Source: Bacillota bacterium (GTDB taxonomy: Bacteria > Bacillota > Clostridia > Christensenellales > Aristaeellaceae). From it: 64,000 nucleotides of DNA. The stretch is taken from assembly GCA_023444095.1 (NCBI GenBank), contig JAEZRP010000016.1, positions 24,650-88,649 on the forward strand. Direction: 5' to 3'. This document shows, piece after piece, positions 34,459 through 42,833 of this stretch (its first letter is position 1; each line of letters opens with the position of its first letter). The notes under the pieces are model-generated. The model had not been told where the DNA came from. It saw only the letters and a list, made by a program, of their open reading frames with translations, and searched no databases. The translations under genes and the position numbers were made by a program.

Positions 34459-35829
34459 TTACAGGCCGTACTCGCCCGGCAGGAATTTCCCTTCAAGCTC
34501 CGGAATCATCTCCTCGATGAGCTCCTCCGCGCTGTCCGGCATCTCGTCGAGCTGAGATTCGATCACGCCGATCCAGCGCGCATCGCGCGGCCAGATGTTG
34601 AGGGTACGCTTCTCCTGCGCGGCCTTCAGTTCCGCGACGGCGGCGCGCGCGCCCGCGAGCGTGCGGAGGTAGGGGTCTTCGTGCTTTGCGATCTCCTCGC
34701 TCATCCGCAGGACGGCGTCGGGGCGCAGCACATGCGCCTGCGGCGAGAGACGGCTGTCCGAGTCCGCGAGCCACTTCTGCATCCGACTCGCCCCGCCGTC
34801 CTCGATGGCGGCGTTGAAGAGCCTGCAATCATAGATGAGCTGCTCCATGGACACCGTCGGGGCCATGTCCGACAGGAGCCGCACGTTCTGCACCGACTCG
34901 TTGCTCCACATGTCCGCGACGCACGCCGCGACGTTCCCAACGGAGGAAAGGTGCGCGCACGCGGCGGACTTGCCCTCCATGGCGATGGGCACGCCCGCGA
35001 TGGCCTTGAGGAACGGACCCTCGTAGGCGCAGTCCTTGCTCGGACCCTTCGCGCCGACGTCGAAGGCGACGAGCGCGCGGCCTACGGACGCCGCGCGGAT
35101 CACGGCTGCGAACACGGGCGAGATCATGTTCTTTTCGGCCAGCACCATGGCGGTGTTCGCGAAGCCGCAGGCCGAGTCCCCCGCCGCGATCGAACCGTTT
35201 TCGTCTGCGATTTTCACGATCCTCTTCCAAAGAAACTCCATGTCCCGCGCACCCAGAACGCCGAGCGCGAAGATCGCCTGCCTCAGATCCGCGTTGACGA
35301 GGGCCTCGTCATGGATCTCCTTGCCGCCGGTCGATTCGATGGACAGGAAGTCCGCGCCCGCCTTCGCCGCGCCTTCGAACACCGCCATCATGTTGTCAAG
35401 GTACATGCCCGAGCGCATCACGGGCGGGCGGATGAACTCGCGCGTGTCGTTGGGCGTGAGCCGCATGGCGCTCTTGAGGCCCTTGTTCGCCTCGAAGTCG
35501 CACATGATGTCGCGCACGATCTTCGTGATCTCGATTCCCCACTTTGCGTTGACCGTCATCGGCGGCAGAAGCTCGATCTCCACCACCACGCCCTGCGCCT
35601 GCAACTCGACCGCGCGCGTCAGCGCGTTCGTCGCCATCTGGCGGTAATGCTCCTTCACCTTCGGATATGTGCCCTCCTCGATGGTCATCGGCGGAAGCGT
35701 GAAGTTGAGCTCGGGGTATACCTGCCCCCCACCGATCACCATTCCGTTCCTGAGCGTGATCGGGCGTGGAGCCGTGCCGTACAGAAACTCGCCCATGCCG
35801 CCGATCGCCAGCTTCGATTGAGCAGTCAT
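34459..35829 (-). CDS. mtaB: Methanol-corrinoid methyltransferase MtaB
   Basis: A 456-residue homologue of MtaB, which moves the methyl group of methanol to the Co(I) of the corrinoid protein MtaC. Zn-ligand regions are visible: FLSIESTGGKEIHDE (Glu), GDSACGFANTAMVLAE (Cys) and SKDCAYEGPFLKAI (Cys). The TIM-barrel opening RPITLRNGMVIGGGQVYPEL is also characteristic. ATG 35829 has GGAGGAG upstream. No mtaC, mtaA or RamA-like activator lies in the window, so the partner must be elsewhere or the substrate differs (other methoxy or methylated compounds). Confidence 0.92.
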   Translation of the reverse strand: MTAQSKLAIGGMGEFLYGTAPRPITLRNGMVIGGGQVYPELNFTLPPMTIEEGTYPKVKEHYRQMATNALTRAVELQAQGVVVEIELLPPMTVNAKWGIEITKIVRDIMCDFEANKGLKSAMRLTPNDTREFIRPPVMRSGMYLDNMMAVFEGAAKAGADFLSIESTGGKEIHDEALVNADLRQAIFALGVLGARDMEFLWKRIVKIADENGSIAAGDSACGFANTAMVLAEKNMISPVFAAVIRAASVGRALVAFDVGAKGPSKDCAYEGPFLKAIAGVPIAMEGKSAACAHLSSVGNVAACVADMWSNESVQNVRLLSDMAPTVSMEQLIYDCRLFNAAIEDGGASRMQKWLADSDSRLSPQAHVLRPDAVLRMSEEIAKHEDPYLRTLAGARAAVAELKAAQEKRTLNIWPRDARWIGVIESQLDEMPDSAEELIEEMIPELEGKFLPGEYGL

Positions 35830-35973
35830 GTTTTCTCCTCCTTTTACATACCCATCTTGTTGGTATGATTGTAAGGGAAGGTACGGTTTCTGTCCATGAA
35901 AGATCATGCGAAAGATGGGGACGTACCTGCGAAAATGGCGCAGGCGGCGCTTCCGCGCCGCCCGGCAAAGGAT

Positions 35974-36762
35974 TTAAACGAGGTCGCGCCGCTCAAATCG
36001 CCGGAGCGCGCCGAACAGGAGAAAGGCTGTCAGCGCGAGGGCAAGAAGCGCGAAGAGGGGACTGACGCGCGCCGCGGCGAGATCCGCGGAGGTAAAATAG
36101 TTGAACGGTGAAAAGAGCCGGAGCGCGCCCGGATTTTCCAGCATGTTGTAGACAACGCCGAGCACGAACGCGGCGAGGAAAGCGAGGTTCCCGTAGAGCG
36201 AACCCTTCTCCGGCTTTTGAACGAGGGTCGCAAGGAAGGCTGCGAGCGCGACGAACAAAATCCCGATGAGCAGAACCGCGAGCGTGCAGGCCGCGATCAC
36301 GCCGATCACGCTCTCCCCGCTGCCAAGCGTCGCGACCGCAGCATAGGCGAACACCGCGCTCATGAGGCAGAAAAGGACAATCGTGACGCATGCCGCCGCG
36401 AGCTTGGAGGCAAGGATGTGCGTGCGGGAGCGCGGCTTTGTAAAGAGAAACTCGTGCGTCTTGTCGATGGATTCACGGGAGATGGCCCCAGCGCCCAGAA
36501 TCACCGCGTAGACGACGGCGCAGACGAGCACGTAGTAGAACAGGAGCGCCGTATAGCCGGCCAGCGTATTCATGTCGACGCCCGCGATGCCCATCACGGC
36601 GAGCACCACACGCGGGAAGGCCGCGAGCAGTTCCTCCATGCCGCCGCCCACGGAATAGCTCTCATACTTCACGATGCCTGCGAAGCACAGAAGGAACATA
36701 CCGATCATCCAGAAGAGGAACGCCTTGCGCCCCGCGCGCAACTCGCGCCAGAAAATATTCAT
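35974..36762 (-). CDS. ABC-2 permease subunit (second permease of TetR-ABC operon)
   Basis: A 262-residue membrane protein with six helices of the ABC-2 type (FWRELRAGRKAFLFWMIGMFL, YAVILGAGAISRESIDKTHEF then LFTKPRSRTHI, and a Gly-rich final helix). The charged loop SRESIDKTHEFLFTKPR is the hallmark of the YfnA/YhgE-like ABC-2 permease group that keeps a K-P-R loop. It follows the first permease by 37 bases. Together they form the membrane domain of an exporter. Confidence 0.85.
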   Translation of the reverse strand: MNIFWRELRAGRKAFLFWMIGMFLLCFAGIVKYESYSVGGGMEELLAAFPRVVLAVMGIAGVDMNTLAGYTALLFYYVLVCAVVYAVILGAGAISRESIDKTHEFLFTKPRSRTHILASKLAAACVTIVLFCLMSAVFAYAAVATLGSGESVIGVIAACTLAVLLIGILFVALAAFLATLVQKPEKGSLYGNLAFLAAFVLGVVYNMLENPGALRLFSPFNYFTSADLAAARVSPLFALLALALTAFLLFGALRRFERRDLV

Positions 36763-36799
36763 CGGAACTTTCCTTTCACGAAAAGATTGGAAAAGTGTA

Positions 36800-37597
36800 T
36801 CATGAAGCGTGCGCGTCGCGCCGGATGAAAAGCACGAACGCCAACGCAGTCGCGACGACCGCGACCAGAGCGCCCGTCCACGCAAGCTTCGCGTCGAAAC
36901 TTCCCGTCAGGAACACCGCGCCGGGACTGTAATAGTTGAGCGGCGAGAGGTAGCGCAGGTACTCCTCCTTCAAAAGAGAGGTCAGCGCCATCATGAGAAA
37001 GCCCGCGAGACCGATCGCCGTCGCGACGCCGGAGACGGTCCGCACCTTCTTGAGAACCATCGAGAGGAGCGCGCCGATCCCGAGAAAGACGAGCTGCGTA
37101 AACAGCAGCGACAATGACGAGTATAGGAGTCTCCCGAGAGAACCCTCCGCCCCCTTCGCGTGCCACGAGACCGCGCATGCACCCAGGAACAGCGCGTTCG
37201 CCGCGCCGAGGACGATGAGGCAGGAAAGAAGCTTCATAAGGAAAATCTTCTCTCGCCTCACGGGCTTTGTCAGGATGAAGTCCACGCACTTGAGCCGCTT
37301 CTCCCGCGCAAACGCGTGAAGCGAGACGGCTGCCGCCATGATCGCGCCGACGACCCCGATGTAGGTAAACACGAACTGGAAGAAGCCGCCGAATGTGAAG
37401 ATGGCGTCGAGCTGCAAACCGAACATCAGCGCGAAATACTTCGGCAGGCTCTCGAGCGCCGCTATGACCGCATCCTTTCCCTCCATGAACATGCCGTAAA
37501 AGCCCAGCATGAGAATGAGATAGAGCGAGATCAGGCTCGCCGTCCAGACGAGGAACGACCTGAAAAGCGATTTCAGTTCAAACCTGAGGATGTTCAT
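36800..37597 (-). CDS. ABC-2 permease subunit (first permease of TetR-ABC operon)
   Basis: A 265-residue membrane protein with about six helices; the loop HAFAREKRLKCVDFILTKPV followed by RREKIFLMKLLSC corresponds to the same K-P-R loop as in the neighbouring permease, so the two are paralogues forming a heterodimer. Its start overlaps the ATPase stop (ATGA). Confidence 0.85.
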   Translation of the reverse strand: MNILRFELKSLFRSFLVWTASLISLYLILMLGFYGMFMEGKDAVIAALESLPKYFALMFGLQLDAIFTFGGFFQFVFTYIGVVGAIMAAAVSLHAFAREKRLKCVDFILTKPVRREKIFLMKLLSCLIVLGAANALFLGACAVSWHAKGAEGSLGRLLYSSLSLLFTQLVFLGIGALLSMVLKKVRTVSGVATAIGLAGFLMMALTSLLKEEYLRYLSPLNYYSPGAVFLTGSFDAKLAWTGALVAVVATALAFVLFIRRDAHAS

Positions 37598-38490
37598 TTG
37601 CCCTCCCCCTCGTCCTGATAATAGTGCATGAAGATCTCCTCGAGCGTCGGCTCTGTGATGTCCACGTTCAATAGCGGATACCTTCCGAGCGCGGAAAGGA
37701 GCAAATTGATATCCCCTTTATAGAGGAAGCGCGCGCCGCCGTTCTGCACTTCGACGCTCTGCGCGCCCGGAATGGAGAAATCCTTCGGAAGGGCGCCCTG
37801 CCGCAGCGAGAAGCGCACGTCCTTGTATGCGTTCGCACGCAGTTCGTCGATGCGCTGCACGGCGATGATTTTCCCTTCCTTGATGATGGCGACGCGGCCT
37901 GCGATGCGCTGGATCTCGCTCAGGATGTGCGAGGAGAAGAGCACCGTCGCGCCCCGCCTGTTCTCCTCCCGGATGAGATCGAAGAACGTCCTCTGCATGA
38001 GGGGGTCGAGGCCGCTCGTCGGCTCGTCGAGGATGATGAGCCGCGGGGAATGGAGAAGTCCCTGCACGATGCCGACCTTCTTTTTGTTGCCCAGGCTCAT
38101 GTCCTCGATCTTGCGGCTCAGGTCTAGCTGGAGAAGCTCCGCCAACTCTCCGATGCGCTTCGAGCAGTCCTTCCTGTAGAAGCTCGCCGAGTAGTTCAGA
38201 AGATCCCTCGCCCTCATGTTGTCGTAGTAGAACACCTCGCCGGGCAGATAGCCTACGTCCATGAGGATCTTTTCCCGATCCTTCTCGCAGTCGAGTCCGA
38301 AGATGCGCGCTTCGCCGCTCGTCTTGTAGATCAGGGCCAGGAGCGTCCGGATCGTTGTAGATTTGCCCGCGCCATTCGGGCCGATGAAGCCGAAAATCTC
38401 CCCTTCCTCGACCGTCAGGTTCACGTCGATGATGCCGCGTGCCTTTCCGTAGTACTTGGTGAGGTTCCTCGTCTCGATGACCGCGCTCAT
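37594..38490 (-). CDS. ABC transporter ATPase of the TetR-ABC exporter
   Basis: A 298-residue ATPase: Walker A FIGPNGAGKSTTIRTLL, signature DMSLGNKKKVGIVQGLL, Walker B LIILDEPTSGLDPLMQ, switch His LFSSHILSEI. A C-terminal domain of about 80 residues follows, as in BcrA/YhaQ-type drug and lantibiotic exporters. It starts in the stop of the TetR gene and overlaps the first permease, giving four linked genes. An exporter for antimicrobial or toxic compounds is the likely role. Confidence 0.9.
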   Translation of the reverse strand: MSAVIETRNLTKYYGKARGIIDVNLTVEEGEIFGFIGPNGAGKSTTIRTLLALIYKTSGEARIFGLDCEKDREKILMDVGYLPGEVFYYDNMRARDLLNYSASFYRKDCSKRIGELAELLQLDLSRKIEDMSLGNKKKVGIVQGLLHSPRLIILDEPTSGLDPLMQRTFFDLIREENRRGATVLFSSHILSEIQRIAGRVAIIKEGKIIAVQRIDELRANAYKDVRFSLRQGALPKDFSIPGAQSVEVQNGGARFLYKGDINLLLSALGRYPLLNVDITEPTLEEIFMHYYQDEGEGK

Positions 38491-39110
38491 TTGAGATACT
38501 CCTCCTTATACGACATTCTCCTGAGATAGGCTGCGATTTCAAGATACTGGGCCATCATCTCGTCGAGGGTGACGGTCTGCCCCGTCCGGCCCTGTTCGAC
38601 GATATACCCCTCCACCATCCAGACGAGCATCCGGTAGACGACCTTGAAGTCCACGTCCTCGCGAAACTTCGAGAAGTCGACGTTTCGGAAGTGGTTCCGG
38701 GCGATCTCCGCCATCTGTTCCCGCATCCGTCGCCCGATGTCTTCCGAAATGATCTCGTCCTTGGCATTCCAGGCGCGCATGATGAAGTCCATGATGCGCG
38801 GATTTCGCGCGAGCAGCTCGCACTTGCGCTTCGCGACATACCGGCAGTAGTCGAAAAAATCTGTGATTGCGTAGATCTCCTCGTCCAGGACGTGCTCCTT
38901 TACGCGCGCCACAGCCTGCTCGAAGAGGTATGCGTAGAGCGCGCGCTTGTTCTGAAAGTAGAAGAACAAGAGACCCTTCGAGATCTCTGCCCGCGATGCG
39001 ATCTCCTCGGTAGAGGCGTGCCTGTAATCGTTTTGCCCGAAGACGTGGAAGCCAGCGTTGACGATCCTCTCCCGCTTCTCTTCCGGCAGTTCCAGAAACT
39101 TCGGATTCAT
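38487..39110 (-). CDS. TetR/AcrR-family repressor of the ABC exporter
   Basis: A 207-residue protein with an N-terminal HTH (LPEEKRERIVNAGFHVFGQN, then HASTEEIASRAEISKGLLFF) and a helical ligand domain. The pattern KGLLFFYFQNKRALYAYLFE is the typical TetR recognition helix and linker. It opens the operon and sits just downstream of a perfect palindrome, so it most likely represses its own transcript and the exporter until a ligand binds. Confidence 0.92.
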   Translation of the reverse strand: MNPKFLELPEEKRERIVNAGFHVFGQNDYRHASTEEIASRAEISKGLLFFYFQNKRALYAYLFEQAVARVKEHVLDEEIYAITDFFDYCRYVAKRKCELLARNPRIMDFIMRAWNAKDEIISEDIGRRMREQMAEIARNHFRNVDFSKFREDVDFKVVYRMLVWMVEGYIVEQGRTGQTVTLDEMMAQYLEIAAYLRRMSYKEEYLK

Positions 39111-39120
39111 GCGTCCTCCT

Positions 39121-39139
39121 GTTGACCACGTCGGTCAAC
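39121..39139. promoter_or_regulatory. Palindromic TetR operator
   Basis: GTTGACC-ACGTC-GGTCAAC is a perfect inverted repeat (seven-base arms, five-base spacer) between the -10 box and the tetR start. Confidence 0.75.
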
Positions 39140-39146
39140 AATCTGT

Positions 39147-39174
39147 ATTATAGCTCATTGACTCGATTTTACAA
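39147..39174 (-). promoter_or_regulatory. Promoter of the TetR-ABC operon
   Basis: Minus strand: TTGTAA at 39169-39174, spacer 16, TATAAT at 39147-39152; the TetR palindrome lies just downstream. Confidence 0.7.
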
Positions 39175-39206
39175 GGCCCCCCCTCGAAGAAAAGTGCGAA
39201 TCATGG

Positions 39207-39235
39207 TTGCCGCATCGCGGATTTCCATGTACAAT
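39207..39235 (+). promoter_or_regulatory. Promoter of ldh
   Basis: TTGCCG at 39207-39212, spacer 17, TACAAT at 39230-39235, some 20 bases before the GTG start. Confidence 0.65.
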
Positions 39236-39255
39236 GAGAAAAAAAGGGTGATTCA

Positions 39256-40218
39256 GTGGCGATCAGCAGGACAAAAGTGGTCATCGTCGGCGCAGGCGCA
39301 GTCGGGGCATCCGTGGCGTTCAACCTTGTGATGGGCAACGTGTGCGACGATCTCGTGCTCATCGACATCAACCGCGAAAAGGCCTGGGCGGAGGCGACGG
39401 ATCTGCAGCACTCCCTTGGCTACAGCGGGGTCAAGATGAGCGTGACCGACGGCGATTACGAGGCTTGTAGGGATGCGGACATCGTCGTGATCGCGGCGGC
39501 AACGCCATACGTCAAGGGCCAAACGCGGCTCGACATGACGGAGAAAGCGGCGGGCATCCTCGAAAGCGTGGTCCCCGCCATCATGAAAAGCGGTTTTAGC
39601 GGCATCCTCGTCGTCATCACAAACCCCGTGGACGTCATGGCCTGCCATGCGCACCGCCTCTCCGGCCTCCCCGCCGGAAAGGTGATCGGCACCGGCACCG
39701 CGCTCGACTCCGCGCGGCTTCGGTACTACCTCGCGGAGGTCATGCATGTCGACCCGCAGAGCGTGAACGCCGTGTGCATGGGCGAGCACGGGGACTCGCA
39801 GTTCATCCCCTGGAGCCAGGTGACGGTCGGCGGCAAGAAGTTTCTGCACATCGTGCGCGACAACGCGGACAGGCTGAGCGCGGTCAACATCGATTCCATC
39901 GCGGAGAACACGAAGATGATCGCCTACCGCATCATGCAGGCGAAGGGCGCAACCACATTCGGTATCGCGGCCACAACCGTCCAGATCGTGAAGGCGGTCT
40001 TGCGCGACGAGAACAAGGTCATCCCCGTCTCTGCCATGCTCTCCGGTGAGTACGGCGAGCGGGACGTGTTCGTCGGCGTCCCGGCGGTCTTGAATAGCGC
40101 GGGCGTCAAGGAGCTGGTCGAGTACCACCTGACGGACGAGGAATCCGAGGCGTTCCGCGCGTCGGTTCGGATCCTCCGCGCGCACAACGACGCGCTTGCG
40201 GAACGAGCGCCGCGTTAA
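39256..40218 (+). CDS. ldh: L-lactate dehydrogenase
   Basis: A 320-residue NAD-dependent enzyme. It has VVIVGAGAVGASVAFNLVMG for NAD, the active loop with the Gln of lactate dehydrogenases (KGQTRLDM, where malate enzymes have Arg), the catalytic Asp-Arg pair in TALDSARLRYYLAE and catalytic His in CMGEHGDSQFIPWSQV. It begins with GTG; AAAAAGGGTG is the ribosome site. It reduces pyruvate to L-lactate in mixed-acid fermentation. Confidence 0.95.
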   Translation: MAISRTKVVIVGAGAVGASVAFNLVMGNVCDDLVLIDINREKAWAEATDLQHSLGYSGVKMSVTDGDYEACRDADIVVIAAATPYVKGQTRLDMTEKAAGILESVVPAIMKSGFSGILVVITNPVDVMACHAHRLSGLPAGKVIGTGTALDSARLRYYLAEVMHVDPQSVNAVCMGEHGDSQFIPWSQVTVGGKKFLHIVRDNADRLSAVNIDSIAENTKMIAYRIMQAKGATTFGIAATTVQIVKAVLRDENKVIPVSAMLSGEYGERDVFVGVPAVLNSAGVKELVEYHLTDEESEAFRASVRILRAHNDALAERAPR

Positions 40219-40225
40219 GGCTATC

Positions 40226-40318
40226 CCGCGCAGAGCTTGCGCGTGCCGACGAGATAATTTTTGTCAGATTGCGCATGCAGAATTCGCCGGCGTAGCAGCG
40301 CTACGTCAAGAATTCTGC
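40226..40318. repeat. Structured intergenic repeat, copy A
   Basis: A stretch beginning GCGCAGAGCTTGCGCGTGCC then GACGAGATAATTTTTGTCAG resembles a stretch at 51127-51170. It leads into a hairpin with arms GCAGAATTC (40277-40285) and GAATTCTGC (40310-40318) and inner arms CGTAGC/GCTACG (40291-40305). A third GCAGAATT is at about 40354. No ORF is expected here. Confidence 0.55.
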
Positions 40319-40406
40319 GGGTGTGAGATGGTGGAAATGCTTCCGTCCGCGCGTGCAGAATTTGTGCGGGAGAGCCTTAAACAAGAGCGCTCGACGAGGA
40401 GGTTAT

Positions 40407-40967
40407 ATGAAGCTTGTCGTGATCTTCGGCCCGCTGGCGGTGGGCAAGATGACCGTGGGACAGGAACTCGCGAAACGGACGGGGCTCAGGCTGTTTCACA
40501 ACCATATGACAATCGATCTGGTCGCGAACTTCTTCAGCTATGGAACCGAGGAAGGCCGGCGGCTCGTGCACCTGTTCCGGCGGGAGATCTTCGAGGCGGT
40601 CGCCAAAAGCGACCTGCCCGGCATGATCTTTACCTACGTCTGGGCGTTCGACCAGCCGGAGGACAGAATCTATCTCGAAAAAATGTGCGCGCCGTTTGTG
40701 GAGCGCGGCGCGGAGCTTTATTATGTGGAACTCGAGGCGGATTTCGACGTTCGGATTCATCGCAATACGACCGAAAACAGGCTCGCGAACAAGCCCACGA
40801 AGCGCGACCTTCCATGGTCGGAAAAGAACTTCCGCGCCACGGAGGCGAAATACCGAATGAACTCCCTGCCGGGTGAAGTGGATTACCCGAATTACATCCG
40901 GATCCACAACACGGACATGTCCCCGGAGGAGGCCGCGCGGCGGATCATGGAGGCGTTTTCACTTTAG
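40407..40967 (+). CDS. Small P-loop kinase-like protein (AAA_18/shikimate-kinase-like)
   Basis: A 186-residue protein with Walker A FGPLAVGKMTVGQELAKRT at residues 6-24, then FHNHMTIDLVANFFS and an Arg-rich lid-like TTENRLANKPTKRDLPWSEK. It resembles small nucleoside/shikimate-type kinases annotated in Firmicutes without a known substrate. The ATG at 40407 has GAGGAGGT upstream. Its 3' end overlaps the convergent gene by four bases. Confidence 0.7.
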   Translation: MKLVVIFGPLAVGKMTVGQELAKRTGLRLFHNHMTIDLVANFFSYGTEEGRRLVHLFRREIFEAVAKSDLPGMIFTYVWAFDQPEDRIYLEKMCAPFVERGAELYYVELEADFDVRIHRNTTENRLANKPTKRDLPWSEKNFRATEAKYRMNSLPGEVDYPNYIRIHNTDMSPEEAARRIMEAFSL

Positions 40968-41623
40968 CACAATTGGAACCCGTGAATCTTGAGCCACCTG
41001 TTCAGTTGGCCGTTCACGTCCGCGAAGCGCGTGCGGACCTCGGCGCCGTCCCGCGCGACATAGAGAAGCGTGCAATACGAATAGACCGTCCGTAGCCCGT
41101 GACGGTAGACGCTCTGAAATGGGCACAAGGGGTTAATCAGCGGGGCGTAGAGCGCGCAGGCGACGCCCGGGCGGATGGCGACATACCAGTCCTTGTCCAC
41201 ATAGAGCCATGTGCCGTCCGCCGTCTTCGCCATGTGCGCATCCGCGAGCAGAACGTCGATATCGATCCCATGCCGTGCGAAGAGCCCAAAGGGCGGCTGG
41301 GGCGCGGCCCGCCACATGGCGAATGCAAGCGTACTCATCAAACCGGTCAACAGGGTGACCGCAGCCCAGAAGCGCCATCCCACCATCTCCCCCGTCAGCA
41401 GCTCGGCGACGAAAAGGCCTAGGAGAGCGAGGTCGATCGCGGCGAGTTCCAACAGCGAGTTACCGAGCGAAATCCAAAAGAAACGCCGACGGCGGACGGA
41501 GATCCTCCTCGTGCGCGGTGCCCAGCCGCACATCCGCCAAATCCGGCGGCGCAGCGCGCGGGAGGCGAGCGAGAGCGCACCCAACAGAAGGATCAGCCCA
41601 TATACGCCGCTGATGTTTTTCAT
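40964..41623 (-). CDS. Hypothetical membrane protein
   Basis: A 219-residue protein with hydrophobic segments at about residues 5-22, 50-73 and 83-103, and a soluble C-terminal half (VLLADAHMAKTADGTWLYVD, YVAIRPGVACALYAPL). No family is recognised. A basic Arg-rich stretch (RRRIWRMCGWAPRTRRISVR) between the first two segments points to a cytoplasmic loop. No partner genes are nearby. Confidence 0.6.
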   Translation of the reverse strand: MKNISGVYGLILLLGALSLASRALRRRIWRMCGWAPRTRRISVRRRRFFWISLGNSLLELAAIDLALLGLFVAELLTGEMVGWRFWAAVTLLTGLMSTLAFAMWRAAPQPPFGLFARHGIDIDVLLADAHMAKTADGTWLYVDKDWYVAIRPGVACALYAPLINPLCPFQSVYRHGLRTVYSYCTLLYVARDGAEVRTRFADVNGQLNRWLKIHGFQLC

Positions 41624-41693
41624 TCTTTCATCCCCTTCATCGGCATTATACCAACAAATGGATGACGGATCAAGCGGCGCGCCTGTGGGCGAG

Positions 41694-41987
41694 CTAGACG
41701 TCGATCCGGGAGACTGATCTCACAACGGAGAAGTCGTAGAGTGCGCAACAGGCGGGAGGATCGCTGCCCGTCAGATCAAAAACCGCGCCCATCGCGGGGA
41801 GCGCGCCGAAGGCGGCGATCATGGAGCAAAGGCCGAGGCTCGCCGGACCGGTCGACGGTCAGAAAGCCCAAACCGTTGAAGAACGCGCGTATATCGCCGC
41901 GAGCATACAAAAGTGAAAGAGCTTCGCCGCGAAAGAATCGCCCGTCGCGGCGACGCTCCAGCCGTAAAATCGTTTCCGCGCCCTCAT
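41694..41987 (-). pseudogene. Remnant of an MFS transporter gene
   Basis: The ATG at 41987 overlaps the flavodoxin-type stop (TGATG). MRARKRFYGWSVAA is a typical MFS N-terminus; after a stop at 41859 the same frame continues GLCSMIAAFGALPAMGAVFD then LTGSDPPACCALYDFSVV, which matches a late MFS helix (GAVFDLTGSY type). The middle of the gene, some 300 codons, is missing. It is a decayed gene. Confidence 0.55.
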
Positions 41988-42295
41988 CACTCGGTGCCTT
42001 GTTCGGCAAAGCGGACCGCCCGCAGCCAGGCTTCGACCTTCGCGTCGATCCCGCTCTCTCCGCCATAGATCGCAAGCGGCTCGGAGACGTCCGCGCCCGG
42101 GCAGAGCGCCTTCACGTCCCGGGCAATGCGCGCCTCTCCCCCGCCGCCGTGCGTCAGGAAGGGAAACACGCGCATGCCGCGTAACGAATGGCGCGACAGG
42201 AAGGTCGCGACGGGCGGGGCAACGGTGCTCCACCAGTTGGGCGTTCCGACAAAGACCGCGTCGTACCCTGACGTGTCGACGTCCTCCTCGAGCTG
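41987..42295 (-). pseudogene. Flavodoxin gene missing its 5' half
   Basis: The remaining 100 codons read QLEEDVDTSGYDAVFVGTP, NWWSTVAPPVATFLSRHSL, FPFLTHGGGGEARIARDV, LAIYGGESGIDAKVEAWL, the C-terminal two-thirds of a flavodoxin-like FMN protein (the NWW and THGGGG parts bind or lie by FMN). The usual N-terminal phosphate loop (xYxSxTGNT) is absent. At about 42295 the sequence switches to a PstS-like fragment on the other strand. Confidence 0.75.
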
Positions 42296-42783
42296 ACCAC
42301 GATCAGCCTTGACGAGATCCGGGGCATCTACTCCGGCAGGATTACTCAGTGGAACGAACTCGGCGTCGAAGGCCGTGGCGAGATCGTCGCCTACCAGCGC
42401 CCGGAGAACAGCGGCAGCCAGACCGCGCTCGAGTCGCTCATGGAGGGCACGAACTGATGGAGGCACCTGCGGAATCGATCGATGACCCGATGGACGAGAT
42501 GGTAATCCGCGTTGAATACAAGAACGCAGAGAATGCCATCGGCTATTCGTTCCGTTTTTACGTGACGGATCTCATGCATTCCGACGTGACGCTGCTCGCC
42601 GTCGACGGGGTTCCCCCCACGGTCGAAAACATCCGCTCCGGGGAATATCCTATCATCACACAACTCTACGCCGTCACGCGCAGGGGCGAGGAAAACCCAA
42701 ACGTCTCGATTTTCCTCGATTGGATGACTTCCGACCAGGGAATGGAACTCGTTGAAAAGGCCGGGTATGTTTCAGAGCGATGA
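42296..42783 (+). pseudogene. PstS-like phosphate-binding protein gene, 5' truncated and frameshifted
   Basis: Reading from about 42296 gives LDEIRGIYSGRITQWNELG and YQRPENSGSQTALESLMEG, typical of PstS, then a stop at 42456. Another frame continues LMEAPAESIDDPMDEMVI, EYKNAENAIGYSFRFYVTD, LLAVDGVPPTVENIRSGEYP to 42783. One missing base near 42450 explains the switch. The N-terminal half with the signal peptide and P-binding loop is absent. It cannot make a working protein. Confidence 0.8.
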
Positions 42784-42833
42784 CGGATAAAAGCGGCGCG
42801 CGGAAATTCCGCGCGCCGCCCTTCTTTTCTTTT

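Noticed and set aside
34681..35868. A 395-codon plus-strand frame over mtaB
   Set aside because: Antisense to mtaB; no ribosome site and no domain features.
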